A stretch of 64,000 nucleotides of DNA from Ammoniphilus oxalaticus (GCF_003609605.1 NZ_MCHY01000013.1:101453-165452); one strand, 5' to 3'. Counted from the stretch's first letter, positions 21,636 to 33,972 are shown. Numbers and translations are program-made. The notes: generated by a model not told the origin, from the sequence alone.

Positions 21636-23168
21636 TTAATGTTTGAAATGTCGGAATCCGGTAAATACCATCGCAATGCCATGCTTATTCGCTTCCTCAA
21701 TCGATTCCTGATCACGAATTGAACCGCCCGGTTGAATGATCGCGGACACACCTGCTTTAACCGCCTCCTGCACTGTATCTGACATGGGAAGGAAGGCGTC
21801 TGAAGCCAACACTGAGCCTTTTGCCTTTTGGCCCGCTTGTTCGATCGCAATTTTTGCCGCGCCGACACGATTCATTTGCCCGGCCCCAATACCGACCGTT
21901 TGGTCGTCCCTTGCTAACACAATCGCATTCGACTTCACATGTTTAACCACTTTCCAGGCGAATAGCAATTGCTTCATCTCTTCTGGTGTCGGTTGTCGAT
22001 CTGTCGCAACTTGCAGATCCGCTTCGCTCAGTTGTTTCACGTCTTCTTCCTGAACGAGCAAGCCGCCCTGAACAGATAAAAGTCGGTGTGGCGGTTGATC
22101 GATCGCCGCAGATTGACCAAGCTTCAACAAACGAAGGTTCTTTTTTGCTTGCAGGATTTCCAGCGCATCTTCGTCAAAGTCGGGCGCCATAATAATTTCT
22201 AGAAAGATTTCTTTCATTTGCAACGCGGTTTCCCGGTCAATCGTCCGATTCGCTGCGACAATCCCGCCAAAAATAGAAATTGGGTCCGCTTCATACGCCT
22301 TTTGGAAAGCGTCTAAGATTGTTTTTCCAATGCCTATTCCACATGGATTCGTATGTTTAACTGCAATCACAGTCGGTTCTAAAAATTCTTGAGCCATTTG
22401 CAAAGCGGCGTTCGCATCATTGATGTTATTATAAGACAATTCCTTTCCATGCAGCTGTTTCGCGGCAGCCAAAGATCCCTGTCTCGCTAAGGGTTGTCGA
22501 TAGAAGGCTGCTTGTTGATGCGGATTTTCGCCATAGCGTAGGTCCTGCGTCTTCTCAAATGTAACCGTATATTGAGCTGGCCATACGTCGCCCGCTTGTT
22601 CCGTTAAATATTGAGCGATTAAAGAATCGTAAGCAGCTGTATGTTGGAACACTTTCGCCGCTAATCGACGACGCGTTTCAAAACGAACCTCGCCCACTTT
22701 CAGCTCTTCCAACACGCCCGCATAATCGTCGGCATCAACAACCACCGTTACAAACGCGTGGTTTTTCGCGGCAGCCCGAAGCATCGTAGGACCACCAATA
22801 TCAATATTTTCGATTGCGTCTTCATAGGTGACATCCGCTTTGCTAATGGTCTCCTTAAAGGGATACAAATTTACAACAACAAAATCAATCGGCTGAATCT
22901 GATGTTCCTCCAATTGGCGTTGATGTTCAGGGCGATCACGAACAGCAAGCAGCCCGCCATGAATATTCGGATGCAGCGTTTTCACGCGTCCATCCAATAT
23001 CTCAGGGAAATCAGTCACCTCTGAGATGCCTGTGACAGGCACATCTGCTTCTTCTAACAGCTGGGCTGTCCCGCCGGTAGAAATAACTTCAATGCCTAAT
23101 TCAACTAACCCTTTCGCGAACTCGACGACTCCTGTTTTATCCGACACACTTATGAGCGCTCGTTTCAT
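21636..23168 (-). CDS. purH: AICAR transformylase / IMP cyclohydrolase
   Basis: Bifunctional enzyme for the last two steps to IMP, 510 residues. The N-terminal MGS-like cyclohydrolase domain starts [20 protein letters not shown] and has [20 protein letters not shown]; the transformylase domain has the conserved KHTNPCGIG and LRYGENPHQ. Overlaps purN by four bases. Confidence 0.96.
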   Translation of the reverse strand: MKRALISVSDKTGVVEFAKGLVELGIEVISTGGTAQLLEEADVPVTGISEVTDFPEILDGRVKTLHPNIHGGLLAVRDRPEHQRQLEEHQIQPIDFVVVNLYPFKETISKADVTYEDAIENIDIGGPTMLRAAAKNHAFVTVVVDADDYAGVLEELKVGEVRFETRRRLAAKVFQHTAAYDSLIAQYLTEQAGDVWPAQYTVTFEKTQDLRYGENPHQQAAFYRQPLARQGSLAAAKQLHGKELSYNNINDANAALQMAQEFLEPTVIAVKHTNPCGIGIGKTILDAFQKAYEADPISIFGGIVAANRTIDRETALQMKEIFLEIIMAPDFDEDALEILQAKKNLRLLKLGQSAAIDQPPHRLLSVQGGLLVQEEDVKQLSEADLQVATDRQPTPEEMKQLLFAWKVVKHVKSNAIVLARDDQTVGIGAGQMNRVGAAKIAIEQAGQKAKGSVLASDAFLPMSDTVQEAVKAGVSAIIQPGGSIRDQESIEEANKHGIAMVFTGFRHFKH

Positions 23169-23767
23169 CTCATCTTCACCTTCCTCCCGACCATTTCCAC
23201 TTTTCCAGCGGCGACTTTTTCGATCACTTCGGGTAACAGTTGGTGTTCTTGCTGATGAATTTTTTGAGCTAACGTGTCTAGCGTATCTTCCGCTTCTACA
23301 ACGACGGTTCGCTGCTCAATGATCGGTCCCGTGTCCATCCCCGCATCGACATAATGGACTGTCACCCCTGTAATTTTAACCCCATAATCAAACGCCTGTT
23401 CAATCGCATCCTTCCCTGGAAAAGCGGGCAATAAGGACGGATGTAAATTTATCATTTTTCCTTCATATTCAGCTAACAATGCTTCCCCGATCAATCGCAT
23501 ATAACCGGCTAACACAATCAGTTCAACTTCACGTTCTCGCAAGTGACGCAAAATAGCCTGTTCATAGGCTGCCTTCCCAGCGTATTCTTTCGATTGAAAA
23601 GAAAAAACAGGAATCCCTTCCTGTTCAGCTCTTTTAATCACATAAGCATCTGGGCGGTCACAGACAAGCAGGGAAATTTCCACACCCTTTAATTGACCTG
23701 TTTTTAAAGCCTGAACAATGGCCCCAAAATTAGATCCAGATCCTGAGGCAAAAACAGCAATCTTCAT
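23165..23767 (-). CDS. purN: Phosphoribosylglycinamide formyltransferase
   Basis: 10-formyl-THF dependent GAR transformylase, 200 residues. [15 protein letters not shown], the His in [17 protein letters not shown] and [17 protein letters not shown] are the catalytic and signature segments. Coupled to purM (2 bases apart) and purH (overlap). Confidence 0.96.
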   Translation of the reverse strand: MKIAVFASGSGSNFGAIVQALKTGQLKGVEISLLVCDRPDAYVIKRAEQEGIPVFSFQSKEYAGKAAYEQAILRHLREREVELIVLAGYMRLIGEALLAEYEGKMINLHPSLLPAFPGKDAIEQAFDYGVKITGVTVHYVDAGMDTGPIIEQRTVVVEAEDTLDTLAQKIHQQEHQLLPEVIEKVAAGKVEMVGRKVKMR

Positions 23768-23769
23768 TG

Positions 23770-24807
23770 CTAATTGCCCCCAACCAGCTCAACGCCAGAC
23801 TGCCCCGCCGTGATCTGACCAATTTGATACGCTTGTTCTCCTAAAGAAGCGAGTTTCTCTAACACGGCTTCCGCCTCTTCTTTTTTTACAACAACGATCA
23901 TGCCGATCCCCATATTGAAAGTGCGGTACATATCGCGATCTGGAATTCGACCTTTTTCTTGAATGAGATCAAATATGGGTAAAGTAGGCCAAGAGCCTTG
24001 TTCCACGTTCGCCTGTAATCCTTTCGGCAAGATACGCGGAATATTATCGTAAAACCCGCCACCTGTTACATGGATCAACCCTTTTAGTCGATGCTCTTTC
24101 ATCAATTCTAGCAAAGGTTTGACATAGATTCGGGTTGGCGTCAGTAAGGTCGCGCCTAACGTTTCTCCTAAGGTGTCTACTTCTTCATGCAGCGACATGC
24201 CCGCGTCTTCTAACAGCGTCTTGCGGACTAGTGAAAAACCATTGCTATGGACACCGCTTGAAGCGAGTCCAATCAATACGTCCCCTTCTGAAATAGAAGA
24301 GCCGTCAATCACATCTTGCCTGTCGACAATACCTACGGTAAATCCAGCAATATCATATTCATCTTCAGCATACATGCCAGGCATCTCCGCTGTTTCACCA
24401 CCGATCAAGGCGCAACCAGATAATTCGCAACCTGCTGCAATTCCCTTTACAATCGCCTCAATCTTTTCTGGTTTCACCTTGCCGCATGCCAAATAATCCA
24501 AGAAGAATAACGGTTCAGCTCCCTGCACGATCACATCGTTGACACACATTGCAACCGCATCGATCCCGATCGTGTCATGCTTGTCCATCGCGAAAGCGAT
24601 CATTAATTTCGTTCCAACCCCGTCTGTTCCAGAAACAAGCACTGGTTCTTGCATATTTTTTGTGTTCAATTGAAATAGAGCGCCAAATCCGCCCAAATTT
24701 GTCAACACTTCCGGTCGCATCGTTTTCTGCACATGTTTTTTCATACGTTCGACCGCTTCATTTCCTGCATCTATATCAACGCCCGCATTGCGATAGGCTT
24801 CACTCAT
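23770..24807 (-). CDS. purM: AIR synthetase
   Basis: Phosphoribosylformylglycinamidine cyclo-ligase, 345 residues, ATP-dependent ring closure. Signature segments [40 protein letters not shown] and [16 protein letters not shown] are present. Confidence 0.96.
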   Translation of the reverse strand: MSEAYRNAGVDIDAGNEAVERMKKHVQKTMRPEVLTNLGGFGALFQLNTKNMQEPVLVSGTDGVGTKLMIAFAMDKHDTIGIDAVAMCVNDVIVQGAEPLFFLDYLACGKVKPEKIEAIVKGIAAGCELSGCALIGGETAEMPGMYAEDEYDIAGFTVGIVDRQDVIDGSSISEGDVLIGLASSGVHSNGFSLVRKTLLEDAGMSLHEEVDTLGETLGATLLTPTRIYVKPLLELMKEHRLKGLIHVTGGGFYDNIPRILPKGLQANVEQGSWPTLPIFDLIQEKGRIPDRDMYRTFNMGIGMIVVVKKEEAEAVLEKLASLGEQAYQIGQITAGQSGVELVGGN

Positions 24808-24826
24808 CAGTAAGAACCTCCCGTTA

Positions 24827-26248
24827 TTAAACTAAACTTGCGTACTGATCATCCGCGTCTTCATATATCTCTGTCGGGTATTGCCCTGTAAAGCAAGCTA
24901 AACAGTGTCCACGATTCGGATTGAGATCATCGCGACCGATTCCCTCAACAAGTCCCTCGACAGATAGGAACGCGAGGCTGTCCGCGCCGATATACTCACA
25001 CATTTGGTCAAGTGTCTTTTGCGCCGCGATCAACCCTTCCCGATCCGAAGTATCGATTCCATAGAAGCATGGATTCTTAACTGGCGGTGAGCTGATTCTG
25101 ACGTGAACCTCTTTCGCCCCGGCCTCGCGCAACATCCGTACAATTCGATTGCAAGTCGTACCGCGAACGATGGAATCATCGATCATCACAACGCGTTTTC
25201 CCTCTACCACTTTCCGCACAACACTTAATTTCATCCGCACACCTTGGGCCCGCAACTCTTGACTGGGTTGAATAAAGGTTCTGCCGACATAACGATTTTT
25301 AATTAACCCTAGTTCATAAGGAATCCCGGTTGCTTCCGCATAGCCGATCGCCGCGGAAATACTAGAGTCCGGCACACCAGTGACAACATCGGCCTCTACG
25401 GGCGCTTCCAACGCAAGCTGTCTGCCTAATTGCTTTCTTGCTTGATGCACATTGATTTGATCAATATCACTATCAGGTCTAGCAAAGTAAATATATTCAA
25501 ATGAACAAATCGCCCGCGGCGTCGGTCCAGAGATGCGCTCGGAATGAATGCCATGCTCATCGATGATCACTAACTCACCTGGTTGCACTTCACGTAAATA
25601 TTCGGCCCCAATCACATCAAATGCGCACGTTTCAGAAGATAGAACGTACCCATCTCCGATGGTCCCAATCGATAACGGTCGCAATCCATTCGGATCGAGC
25701 GCCGCTATCAATTTATTTTCCGTCATAATCAATAAAGCATAGGCGCCTTTAATCATCCGCAACGATTCACGGGCGGCATCTTCGATTCGTTCATAACCTG
25801 AACGAGCGATTAGATGGGCGATCACTTCCGTATCGCTGGTCGTTTGGAAGATCGAACCTTGCCGTTCCAATTGATGTTTAATTTGCTTCGCATTCACAAT
25901 GTTCCCGTTATGAGCCAACGCCAAATTCCCCGCGCTGTATTTAAATATAAGCGGCTGGGCATCTTCTAACTTCCGATTACCCGCCGTTGTATAGCGGACA
26001 TGTCCGATTGCTAAGTGACCATCTATTTGCTCTAATTCATTGTTGCCAAATGCTTCCGTAACAAGCCCCATCCCGCGGTGATACTTAAACTGCTTTCCGT
26101 CGGCGGCGCAAATGCCGGCTGATTCTTGACCACGGTGCTGCAAGGAATGAATCCCGTAGTAAGATAACTGCGGAGCATCGGGGTGTCCATACACCCCGAA
26201 AATTCCGCACTCTTCATTTAATTTATCCCAGATTACTTCATTAGACAT
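24827..26248 (-). CDS. purF: Glutamine PRPP amidotransferase
   Basis: Committed step of purine synthesis, about 473 residues. A 13-residue propeptide ([13 protein letters not shown]) precedes the Ntn nucleophile Cys in CGIFGVYG, as in Bacillus. Glutaminase residues ([25 protein letters not shown]) are kept, so glutamine use is expected. The PRPP loop is [14 protein letters not shown] and the [4Fe-4S] cysteines lie in [16 protein letters not shown] and HCLACFTG. I place the start at 26248, nine bases from AAGGA, inside the purL 3' end. Confidence 0.95.
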   Translation of the reverse strand: MSNEVIWDKLNEECGIFGVYGHPDAPQLSYYGIHSLQHRGQESAGICAADGKQFKYHRGMGLVTEAFGNNELEQIDGHLAIGHVRYTTAGNRKLEDAQPLIFKYSAGNLALAHNGNIVNAKQIKHQLERQGSIFQTTSDTEVIAHLIARSGYERIEDAARESLRMIKGAYALLIMTENKLIAALDPNGLRPLSIGTIGDGYVLSSETCAFDVIGAEYLREVQPGELVIIDEHGIHSERISGPTPRAICSFEYIYFARPDSDIDQINVHQARKQLGRQLALEAPVEADVVTGVPDSSISAAIGYAEATGIPYELGLIKNRYVGRTFIQPSQELRAQGVRMKLSVVRKVVEGKRVVMIDDSIVRGTTCNRIVRMLREAGAKEVHVRISSPPVKNPCFYGIDTSDREGLIAAQKTLDQMCEYIGADSLAFLSVEGLVEGIGRDDLNPNRGHCLACFTGQYPTEIYEDADDQYASLV

Positions 26249-28464
26249 GGGATCGCATCCTTCCATGCCGCTTCAGCTTCCGATAGTGGCTGATCGATAA
26301 CGGCGGTTCCATTTACTTTTATTTCCAATTGTTCTGAGCGGACAACGCCAAGTTCAACGCACGGCGCGCCATGCTCGGCAGCGATCTGCTTCACTGCTTC
26401 AACATGTTCCGCTTTTACAGATAAGATGATTCTCGATTGGGACTCACTGAATAAAGCAAGATCCGCGCGCAAGTCAGTGTCCAAATTAACTTCCGCTCCC
26501 ATCCCGCCGCTGATGCAACTTTCCGCAATTGCCACAGCAAGACCGCCTTCAGAACAATCGTGCGCGGATTGAACAAGACCTGCTCGAATCGCGGCAAGCG
26601 TCACTTGTTGCGTTTTGTTTTCAAGGTCAAGGTCAATTTGCGGCGGGCGACCTTCGATTCGTCCGATCCGTAGCTTCTGATATTCAGAACCGCCGATTTC
26701 CGCCTTCGTTTCGCCAAGCAACAAGATCGTATCACCCTCAGCCTTAAAAGACTGTGTTGTAATATGATCGATATCTTGAATTAAACCGACAGCCCCAATC
26801 GTTGGGGTCGGATAGATCGCTACGCCTTCATTTTCGTTATATAAACTGACGTTTCCGCTAATCACAGGCGCGTTTAATGCCCGACAAGCCGCGCCAATTC
26901 CAGCTGCCGATTGTTCCAATTGCCAAAATATTTCTGGCTTTTGCGGGTTCCCAAAATTCAAGTTATCTGTAATCGCAAGCGGTGTCGCACCCGAACACAC
27001 CACGTTTCGAGTCGATTCCGCAACCGCGATCGCGCCGCCATGGTAAGGATCCAGATAGACGTAGCCCCCGTTACAGTCAGCAGACATGGCGATCGCTTTT
27101 CTCGTGCCATGAATGACGACGACGCCTGCATCTGAGCCCGGTCCTACCGCTGTATCTGAACGAGCGGTCGAATCAAATTGACTGTATGCCCATTCTTTGC
27201 TGGCGATGTTCGGGGACGCTAACAGATCACGCAACGTTTGGTTGTAATCCGTGGCCTCTTCGATTTGAGTTGGATCGAGCTTGCCGAATTCTTCATAATA
27301 AGCAGGCGTTGTTGAAGACATGTGATAGACCGGCGCGTCATCCGCTAATTTATCAGCAGGTATTTCCGCCTTCACTTCTCCTTGGTGAAGGACGCGAAGC
27401 ATGTTATCATCCGTGACTCTACCGATGACAGCGGCTTCTAGACCCCACTTTTCAAAGATCTTGTTAACTTCATTCTCGGTCCCCTCTTTAGCGACAACGA
27501 GCATTCTTTCTTGTGATTCGGATAGCATCATTTCATATGCTGACATATCTTTTTCGCGTTGCGGAACCCAATCGAGATTTAACTCCACACCGTTTCCAGC
27601 CTTGCTCGCCATTTCCGCGCTCGAGCTCGTTAGACCGGCTGCTCCCATATCTTGAATGCCGACCACATATCCCGAATTAATCAATTCAAGTGTTGCTTCA
27701 AGCAACATGCTTTCCAAAAATGGATCCCCTGCTTGAACTGCCGGTACTTTTGCGATTGCTTCCTCGCTTAATTGTTCAGATGAAAATGTGGCCCCGTGGA
27801 TTCCATCGCGTCCTGTCGCCGCGCCCGCGTAAATAACCGGGTTACCGATCCCTTTCGCTACCCCTTTTTGAATCTGATCATGATCAATCAAGCCGACGCA
27901 CATCGCATTTACGAGTGGGTTTTCTTGGTAAATCGGGTCGAATACGACTTCCCCGGCTACAGTAGGAACACCAATGCTATTCCCATAGCCCGCAATCCCA
28001 GCGACCGCGCCTTCAAATAAATACTTTGTTCTTTCCGAATTCAAATCTCCAAATCGAAGCGAGTTGACGAGCGCGATCGGTCGAGCCCCCATCGAAAAAA
28101 CGTCGCGCAAAATACCGCCAACCCCTGTCGCAGCTCCCTCATACGGTTCAACAGCAGACGGTCGATTATGACTCTCCATCTTAAACACAACCGCTTGATT
28201 ATCCCCGATATCAACAATGCCGGCGCCTTCGCCGGGCCCTTGTAAAACTTGCGGACCATCCGTTGGGAATTTACTTAGAACGGGCTTGGAATGTTTGTAA
28301 CTGCAATGCTCAGACCACATTGCGCTAAAGATCCCTGTTTCAGTATAGTTAGGTTGACGACCAAGAATTTCGATTGTTTTTTCATATTCTTCATCTGTCA
28401 AACCCATCTCGCGATAAAGTTTCTGTTCGGCGACCTGTTGTGGAGTAGGTTCTTTATGCTGCAC
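26233..28464 (-). CDS. purL: FGAM synthase, large subunit
   Basis: The synthetase part of the three-protein FGAM synthase (PurS-PurQ-PurL), 743 residues from a GTG at 28464 that follows GGAGGG; 18 extra in-frame codons upstream overlap purQ and do not look native. [37 protein letters not shown] and [15 protein letters not shown] are hallmarks. It takes ammonia from PurQ in the usual complex; see the altered PurQ active site. Confidence 0.95.
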   Translation of the reverse strand: MQHKEPTPQQVAEQKLYREMGLTDEEYEKTIEILGRQPNYTETGIFSAMWSEHCSYKHSKPVLSKFPTDGPQVLQGPGEGAGIVDIGDNQAVVFKMESHNRPSAVEPYEGAATGVGGILRDVFSMGARPIALVNSLRFGDLNSERTKYLFEGAVAGIAGYGNSIGVPTVAGEVVFDPIYQENPLVNAMCVGLIDHDQIQKGVAKGIGNPVIYAGAATGRDGIHGATFSSEQLSEEAIAKVPAVQAGDPFLESMLLEATLELINSGYVVGIQDMGAAGLTSSSAEMASKAGNGVELNLDWVPQREKDMSAYEMMLSESQERMLVVAKEGTENEVNKIFEKWGLEAAVIGRVTDDNMLRVLHQGEVKAEIPADKLADDAPVYHMSSTTPAYYEEFGKLDPTQIEEATDYNQTLRDLLASPNIASKEWAYSQFDSTARSDTAVGPGSDAGVVVIHGTRKAIAMSADCNGGYVYLDPYHGGAIAVAESTRNVVCSGATPLAITDNLNFGNPQKPEIFWQLEQSAAGIGAACRALNAPVISGNVSLYNENEGVAIYPTPTIGAVGLIQDIDHITTQSFKAEGDTILLLGETKAEIGGSEYQKLRIGRIEGRPPQIDLDLENKTQQVTLAAIRAGLVQSAHDCSEGGLAVAIAESCISGGMGAEVNLDTDLRADLALFSESQSRIILSVKAEHVEAVKQIAAEHGAPCVELGVVRSEQLEIKVNGTAVIDQPLSEAEAAWKDAIPCLMK

Positions 28465-29137
28465 CGTTCTTGTCCCTCCAGTACTTAAGAATTGAAGTAA
28501 ACACGCGTCTTCCGTCAACCGAGCCCAACCAGTCCTGCGTCGCTCTTTCCGGATGAGGCATCATTCCTAATACATTGCCCGCCTCATTCACGATTCCAGC
28601 TATTGCGGCAACAGAGCCATTCGGATTCTGTCCTTCGTAACGGAATACAATCTGCTGATTTTGTTCCAACCGGCGCAATGTTTCCTCTTCACAATAGTAA
28701 TTTCCAAAACCGTGCGCAATCGGTAGTTGAATAGATTCCTCTTTCACAAAATCTAAGGTAAACGGTGTTTCATTGTTATCGACTTTAACCGTTATCGATT
28801 CAGTTCGAAATTTCGGCTTTTCATTTTGCAAAAAGGCGCCCGGCAGTAAGCCCGCTTCTGTCAGAACTTGAAAGCCATTGCTAACTCCAAGAACCAACTT
28901 CCCTTCGGCCGCCGCCTGCTTTACTTCCGCCATGATCGGCGTGACGCTCGCCATCGCCCCCGGACGCAAATAATCTCCAAAGGTAGCGCCGCCTGGCAAG
29001 AGGATGACATCATAGTTAGAAAGATCCGTTTCCGTATGCCGCACATAGTCCACTTTATGCTCTAAACAATCCTGAACAGCCTTGTCCATTTCTAAACTGC
29101 CATTAGAACCTGGAAATACAATCACAGCGACATTCAT
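28454..29137 (-). CDS. purQ: FGAM synthase glutaminase subunit, nucleophile Cys replaced by Ser
   Basis: A 227-residue class I glutaminase-like protein. The nucleophile-elbow motif, normally GVCNGFQ, reads [15 protein letters not shown]: residue 86 is Ser (codon AGC, bases 28880-28882), one base from the Cys codon TGC. Two other cysteines usual in Firmicute PurQ are also gone (SNGSLEM for SNCD-type, GDYLRPGA for LRCGA). The His and Glu of the triad (MMPHPERA) remain. The fold is complete, so the protein probably still docks on PurL but should not hydrolyse glutamine well. Overlaps purL by eleven bases. Confidence 0.93.
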   Translation of the reverse strand: MNVAVIVFPGSNGSLEMDKAVQDCLEHKVDYVRHTETDLSNYDVILLPGGATFGDYLRPGAMASVTPIMAEVKQAAAEGKLVLGVSNGFQVLTEAGLLPGAFLQNEKPKFRTESITVKVDNNETPFTLDFVKEESIQLPIAHGFGNYYCEEETLRRLEQNQQIVFRYEGQNPNGSVAAIAGIVNEAGNVLGMMPHPERATQDWLGSVDGRRVFTSILKYWRDKNGAA

Positions 29138-29140
29138 CTG

Positions 29141-29389
29141 CTATACCTCCTGAAGTTCGTAGCGATAGTCCTCGATCGCCGGATTAGCAAGTAATTTCTG
29201 ACACATTTCTTGCGCGCGCTCTTCGGCGGCCTGACGGTCTTTTAAATTGATTTCCAATTCAATATATTTACCGATTCGGACATCGCCGACTTCATCATGA
29301 CCAAGACTATGCAGCGAGGTTTTTACGGCGCTGCCTGCAGGATCGATCACACTTTCTCTCAGTGTTACGTATACAATGGCTTTAAACAT
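29141..29389 (-). CDS. purS: FGAM synthase subunit PurS
   Basis: An 82-residue dimeric bridge subunit that holds PurQ on PurL. MFKAIVYVTLRESVIDPAGS and VRIGKYIELEIN are typical. GGAGGAGAAA precedes the ATG. In most Bacillales purC lies directly upstream; here only 77 bases separate purS from purB. Confidence 0.95.
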   Translation of the reverse strand: MFKAIVYVTLRESVIDPAGSAVKTSLHSLGHDEVGDVRIGKYIELEINLKDRQAAEERAQEMCQKLLANPAIEDYRYELQEV

Positions 29390-29466
29390 AAGTTTCTCCT
29401 CCTAAGCGTCTTAAAAATGGATTCTATTCGTGAAAAGACTGCGTTCCAGCGTAACCGATTCTTCTC

Positions 29467-30762
29467 TTAGGATAGCCCTAATCGGGAAAAGATCGTGTCT
29501 ACATGTTTGAGATGCCAGTTATAATCAAAGCAATCGTCTAATTCCTCTTTCGTTAGATACGCTACAACATCAGCATCTTCCTCAAGAATTTGACGGAAGG
29601 AACGACGTTCTTCCCACGCTTGCATCGCTTTCGGTTGCACCGTATCATAAGCTTTCTCGCGGCTTAATCCTTTATCAATTAATTTTAATAAAACACGTTG
29701 CGAGTAAATCAGACCATATGTTCTTTCCATATTATCTTGCATATTTTCAGGATACACCGTTAAATTCTTGACGATGTTGCCAAACCGATTCAACATATAA
29801 TTTAACAAAATCGTTGCGTCTGGTAAGATGACCCGTTCCGCGGAAGAGTGAGAAATATCTCGCTCATGCCATAATGGAATGTTCTCATAAGAGGTGAGCA
29901 TGTAACCTCGAATCACGCGAGCCAATCCGGAAATATTTTCACTGCCAATCGGATTGCGTTTATGCGGCATCGCCGAAGATCCTGTTTGACCGACTGCGAA
30001 CGCTTCTTCCACTTCACGCGTCTCACTCTTTTGCAAACCGCGAATTTCAGTGGCAAACTTCTCGAGCGATGTCGCAATCAATGCGAGCGTACTCATATAT
30101 TCCGCATGGCGATCACGCTGTAACGTCTGTGTAGAAATCGGGGCTGCTTGAAGCCCTAGTTTTTCGCAGACATACTCCTCTACAAAAGGCTCGATATTTG
30201 CGTACGTCCCGACCGCTCCAGACATTTTTCCAAACGCGACGCCTTGACTTGCTTGTTCAAACCGATCTAAGTTTCTCTTCATTTCTTCAAGCCACAAAGC
30301 GATTTTCAAACCAAAAGTGGTCGGTTCCGCGTGAACGCCATGGGTTCTTCCCATCATCACGGTATACCTATGTTCCTTCGCTTTACTTGTTAAAATATCA
30401 ATAAAACGTTGTAAATCTTTGCGCAAAATTTGATTCGCTTGCAGCAGTAAATACGACAAGGCTGTATCGACGACGTCAGTAGAGGTTAATCCATAATGAA
30501 CCCACTTCTTTTCTTCACCTAACGTTTCTGATACAGCTCGCGTAAAAGCGACAACATCATGGCGCGTTTCCGCTTCAATTTCATAGATGCGATCCACGCT
30601 AAAAGACGCCTTCTCTCGGATTGTTTTCACATCTTCTTTTGGAATGTGACCGAGCTCAGCCCAAGCTTCACAAGCTAAAATCTCGACTTCCAACCAGGCT
30701 TTATATTTATTCTCCTCAGTCCACACAGCTGACATTTCAGGCCGACTGTAACGTTCGATCAT
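29467..30762 (-). CDS. purB: Adenylosuccinate lyase
   Basis: 431 residues; acts twice, on SAICAR and on adenylosuccinate. The fumarase/aspartase-superfamily signature [15 protein letters not shown] and the N-terminal [20 protein letters not shown] are clear. Followed by purS without purC. Confidence 0.96.
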   Translation of the reverse strand: MIERYSRPEMSAVWTEENKYKAWLEVEILACEAWAELGHIPKEDVKTIREKASFSVDRIYEIEAETRHDVVAFTRAVSETLGEEKKWVHYGLTSTDVVDTALSYLLLQANQILRKDLQRFIDILTSKAKEHRYTVMMGRTHGVHAEPTTFGLKIALWLEEMKRNLDRFEQASQGVAFGKMSGAVGTYANIEPFVEEYVCEKLGLQAAPISTQTLQRDRHAEYMSTLALIATSLEKFATEIRGLQKSETREVEEAFAVGQTGSSAMPHKRNPIGSENISGLARVIRGYMLTSYENIPLWHERDISHSSAERVILPDATILLNYMLNRFGNIVKNLTVYPENMQDNMERTYGLIYSQRVLLKLIDKGLSREKAYDTVQPKAMQAWEERRSFRQILEEDADVVAYLTKEELDDCFDYNWHLKHVDTIFSRLGLS

Positions 30763-30769
30763 TTTATTT

Positions 30770-31909
30770 TTATTCCTCCGTCAGACTCCATATTTTCAAC
30801 CGTTCAATTTGTTCTAAAGCTTCTTCAACCGTCGGCGCAAGAAAATTAATATGTCCCATTTTGCGCTTGGGTTGACTCTTTTCTTTCCCATACAAATGAA
30901 GTTTGGCTGTCGCCGGTAAGTCCGCAAGCTTGTCCATTACATCGGAAAGGTGTTCTCCAAGAATGTTAATCATCACAACCGCCGACATCATTTCCACGCT
31001 ACCTAACGGCAATCCACATATCGCTCGCACATGTTGTTCGAACTGAGAAGTAAGACATGCTTCCATTGTATAGTGACCGGAATTGTGCGGTCTTGGAGCC
31101 AGCTCATTTACGATTAGTTCGCCTTGTTCGGTTAGAAACATTTCAACCGCAACGAGTCCAACGACCTCAAACGATTCCGCAATTTGCAACGCGATCTGTT
31201 CCGCCTTTTCATGGAGTTCGCTGTCAATTCGCGCGGGTATAATCGTTTGATGTAAAATATTATCGACATGTATATTTTCCCCAACTGGGAACGCTTTTAC
31301 TTCCCCTTGCGAATTTCTCGCGGCAATCACGGACAGTTCCTTCGTAAATGGGATAAATTCTTCTACAATTAACACTGTTCCCGCCCGACTTAATTCAGCA
31401 AAAGCTTGCGGAATCTCCGCCTCCGATCGAATAACCCATTGTCCTTTTCCGTCATAGCCGCCTGTCGCCGTCTTCATCACGCAGGGAGTACCGAGTTTTT
31501 TCACTGCATTATGTAAATCTGACTCGGATTTTATGACTTCAAAAGGGGCCACTGGAATGCCAAAAGAGGCTAAGGTCGTTTTTTCGCGAATGCGGTGTTG
31601 CGTAATCCGTAACAATTCGCTGCCTTGCGGAACATACGAATTTTGCTCTAACTGTTGGGCGACATCGGCATGAACATTCTCAAATTCATACGTGACTACC
31701 GCGCTCGATTGAGCCAGTTCCTCCGCCGCCCGTATGTCAGAAAAATCGGCGATGATTTGCTGATCCGCGACTTGTCCACAAGGAGAATCGGGGGTTGGAT
31801 CCAACGTCATAAAACGATACCCCATGTTCCTTCCCGCCAGGACCATCATTCGGCCCAACTGCCCGCCACCCAAAATTCCGATGGTCGATCCAGGTTGGAT
31901 TACCTTCAT
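30770..31909 (-). CDS. purK: N5-carboxyaminoimidazole ribonucleotide synthase
   Basis: ATP-grasp enzyme, 379 residues, making N5-CAIR from AIR and bicarbonate. [17 protein letters not shown] at the N-terminus, [14 protein letters not shown] at the ATP site and [18 protein letters not shown] are conserved. Overlaps purE by four bases. Confidence 0.96.
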   Translation of the reverse strand: MKVIQPGSTIGILGGGQLGRMMVLAGRNMGYRFMTLDPTPDSPCGQVADQQIIADFSDIRAAEELAQSSAVVTYEFENVHADVAQQLEQNSYVPQGSELLRITQHRIREKTTLASFGIPVAPFEVIKSESDLHNAVKKLGTPCVMKTATGGYDGKGQWVIRSEAEIPQAFAELSRAGTVLIVEEFIPFTKELSVIAARNSQGEVKAFPVGENIHVDNILHQTIIPARIDSELHEKAEQIALQIAESFEVVGLVAVEMFLTEQGELIVNELAPRPHNSGHYTMEACLTSQFEQHVRAICGLPLGSVEMMSAVVMINILGEHLSDVMDKLADLPATAKLHLYGKEKSQPKRKMGHINFLAPTVEEALEQIERLKIWSLTEE

Positions 31910-32397
31910 GGTAAGACACTCCCCTCTCCTTCAAGCACACGCATTTTCATCTCTTCTCTTCGAGCCATAAATCGCTCTTGTATATCCGAATATTTAATCC
32001 CCAAAATTTGCGCAGCCAATAACCCGGCATTCACGGCCCCGGCCCTTCCGATGGAAACCGTCGCTACGGGAACACCGCCTGGCATTTGAACGATAGACAA
32101 TAAGGAGTCCAATCCATTTAAGTTCGATGATTTGATCGGTACCCCGATCACCGGCAATTCCGTCTTTGACGCCACCATTCCTGGTAGGTGGGCAGCGCCG
32201 CCAGCCCCGGCAATGATGACTTCCAATCCTCTTTCTTTCGCCTTTTCTGCATATTCAAACATATAATCAGGGGTCCTGTGGGCAGATACAACTTTCTTCT
32301 CATACGGTACTTCCAACTCGTCTAACACTAAACAAGCTTCTTTCATGGTTTCCCAATCCGATGTACTTCCCATAATGACTCCAACTTTGATTGGCAT
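31906..32397 (-). CDS. purE: N5-CAIR mutase
   Basis: 163 residues, class I PurE, first gene of the operon. [28 protein letters not shown] and [17 protein letters not shown] are the substrate-binding segments. AGGAGGAGC precedes the ATG. Confidence 0.96.
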   Translation of the reverse strand: MPIKVGVIMGSTSDWETMKEACLVLDELEVPYEKKVVSAHRTPDYMFEYAEKAKERGLEVIIAGAGGAAHLPGMVASKTELPVIGVPIKSSNLNGLDSLLSIVQMPGGVPVATVSIGRAGAVNAGLLAAQILGIKYSDIQERFMARREEMKMRVLEGEGSVLP

Positions 32398-32431
32398 GTT
32401 TGCTCCTCCTATGCGCGATTAATTCACTACT

Positions 32432-32508
32432 AGTTAAACATATTTTTATGAGAAAAACAATCAGAAATACGTATCATTTTTCGTTTATCCATATGAATGT
32501 TCGCTTTT
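32432..32508 (-). promoter_or_regulatory. pur operon promoter with PurR-box-like sites
   Basis: Minus-strand TTGTTT (32455-32460) and TTAACT (32432-32437) are 17 bases apart. Upstream, AAAAGCGAACATT (32496-32508) matches the PurR box core CGAAC with one mismatch, and ATAAACGAAAAAT (32476-32488) is a weaker second copy in the same orientation. Position upstream of -35 fits repression by PurR as in B. subtilis. The predicted leader is only about 35 bases, with no room for the guanine riboswitch found before B. subtilis purE. Confidence 0.6.
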
Positions 32509-32545
32509 AGAATTGTTTCCTACATGAACCTTCCATTTAGAACCT

Positions 32546-32572
32546 AAAAAAGGGCATTCTTACGCCCTTTTT
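32546..32572 (-). terminator. pbuG terminator (bidirectional)
   Basis: AAAAAGGGC pairs with GCCCTTTTT, 16 bases after the pbuG stop. Confidence 0.85.
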
Positions 32573-32587
32573 GTCTTTTATCTCTTT

Positions 32588-33943
32588 TTATATCTCCCCG
32601 CCAATAAATAGATAGCGAGCCACGACGACAACGGCTAAGATCCACATAATAATATGAACTTTCTTACCGCGCAGTGATCCTAAAATGACATAGAAAATAA
32701 TTCCCGCTGAAATCCCATTCGCAATGCTTTGCGATAACGGCATTAACACGATCGTTAAAAATGCGGGAATAGCTTCCAACATGTCGTCAAATTTTATATT
32801 CACTACATTTTGCATCATCAACACGCCGACAATGATCAACGCAGACGCCGTTGCCGCGCTCGGAACGATCCCTGCTAAAGGAGCGATAAACAAGGCCAAG
32901 ATAAACAAAACCCCAATGGTTATCGCCGTTAAGCCGCGACGACCGCCAGCCTCAATCCCAGATGAACTTTCAACAAAGGCTGTGATCGTACTAGTGCCTA
33001 ATAAAGCCCCAATCGAAACGCCGGACGCATCAACCATCATCGCTTTTGACAAACGTTTCTTCCCATCGGGTTGTTTTAAGATTCCCGCCCGATCCATCGT
33101 GGCGACCATCGTGCCGAACGTGTCAAATAGTTCCACAAACGTAAAAACGAAAATAACTTCAAGAATTCCAATTCCAAGTACGCCTTTAAAGTCTAATGCT
33201 AAGAAGTTCGTATTCGAAAAATCAGGAAACCAGCTGGCTCCTTGCAGGGAGGAAAGATCCGTCACACCCATCGGAATTCCAATAAGGGTAGAAATCACAA
33301 TCCCAATTAATATCGATCCTTTAATTCCACGGACCATAAGAATACTCGTAATCAATAAGCCAATAAAAGCAAGTAAACCCGAATTACCATAAAAATATTC
33401 AAAACTCGCCAAATGCAGATTCCATTCAAATGGCAGTAAGGTAACAGGGGCCCCACCTTGAAGTGATTCGATCGTTGGCGGGATCGGAGCTGCCTGAAGC
33501 GCGATCAATCCCGAGAGTTTAAATCCAAGCAATGCAATGAACAATCCGATTCCGACGGTAATCGCATATTGAAGACTTTTCGGTACTGCTTCCACCAACG
33601 CCTGACGGAAACCCGTCACTGTTAAAATAAGAAAAATGATACCTGAAATAAATACCGCAGCCAATGCCGTTTGCCATGTCATAAGTCCATTCGGGGCGGC
33701 AACAACCGCAAAATAAGCATTCAACCCCATCCCTGGAGCCAACCCAATCGGCGCTTTCACAATGAGCCCCATCATAATCGATACAATTCCCGCCCCGAGG
33801 CACGTCGCAATAAAGACCGCGTTCGGATCCATTCCCGTAGTGGCAAGTGTAGACGGGTTCACGAACAGAATATAGGCCATGGTCACGAAAGTTGTAATTC
33901 CCGCAATAATTTCTGTCCTCACTGAAGTCTGTTGATTAAGCAT
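32588..33943 (-). CDS. pbuG: Guanine/hypoxanthine permease
   Basis: A 451-residue membrane transporter of the AzgA-like NCS2 group with about 12-14 helices. TAYILFVNPSTLATTGMDP, GMGLNAYFA and the GTSTITAFVESSSGIEAGGR region are characteristic. Controlled by the guanine riboswitch just upstream, which supports a purine substrate. Salvages guanine or hypoxanthine for the IMP/GMP pool. Confidence 0.93.
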   Translation of the reverse strand: MLNQQTSVRTEIIAGITTFVTMAYILFVNPSTLATTGMDPNAVFIATCLGAGIVSIMMGLIVKAPIGLAPGMGLNAYFAVVAAPNGLMTWQTALAAVFISGIIFLILTVTGFRQALVEAVPKSLQYAITVGIGLFIALLGFKLSGLIALQAAPIPPTIESLQGGAPVTLLPFEWNLHLASFEYFYGNSGLLAFIGLLITSILMVRGIKGSILIGIVISTLIGIPMGVTDLSSLQGASWFPDFSNTNFLALDFKGVLGIGILEVIFVFTFVELFDTFGTMVATMDRAGILKQPDGKKRLSKAMMVDASGVSIGALLGTSTITAFVESSSGIEAGGRRGLTAITIGVLFILALFIAPLAGIVPSAATASALIIVGVLMMQNVVNIKFDDMLEAIPAFLTIVLMPLSQSIANGISAGIIFYVILGSLRGKKVHIIMWILAVVVVARYLFIGGEI

Positions 33944-33972
33944 ACAACCAATCTCCTTTTGGTTAGGAAAAT

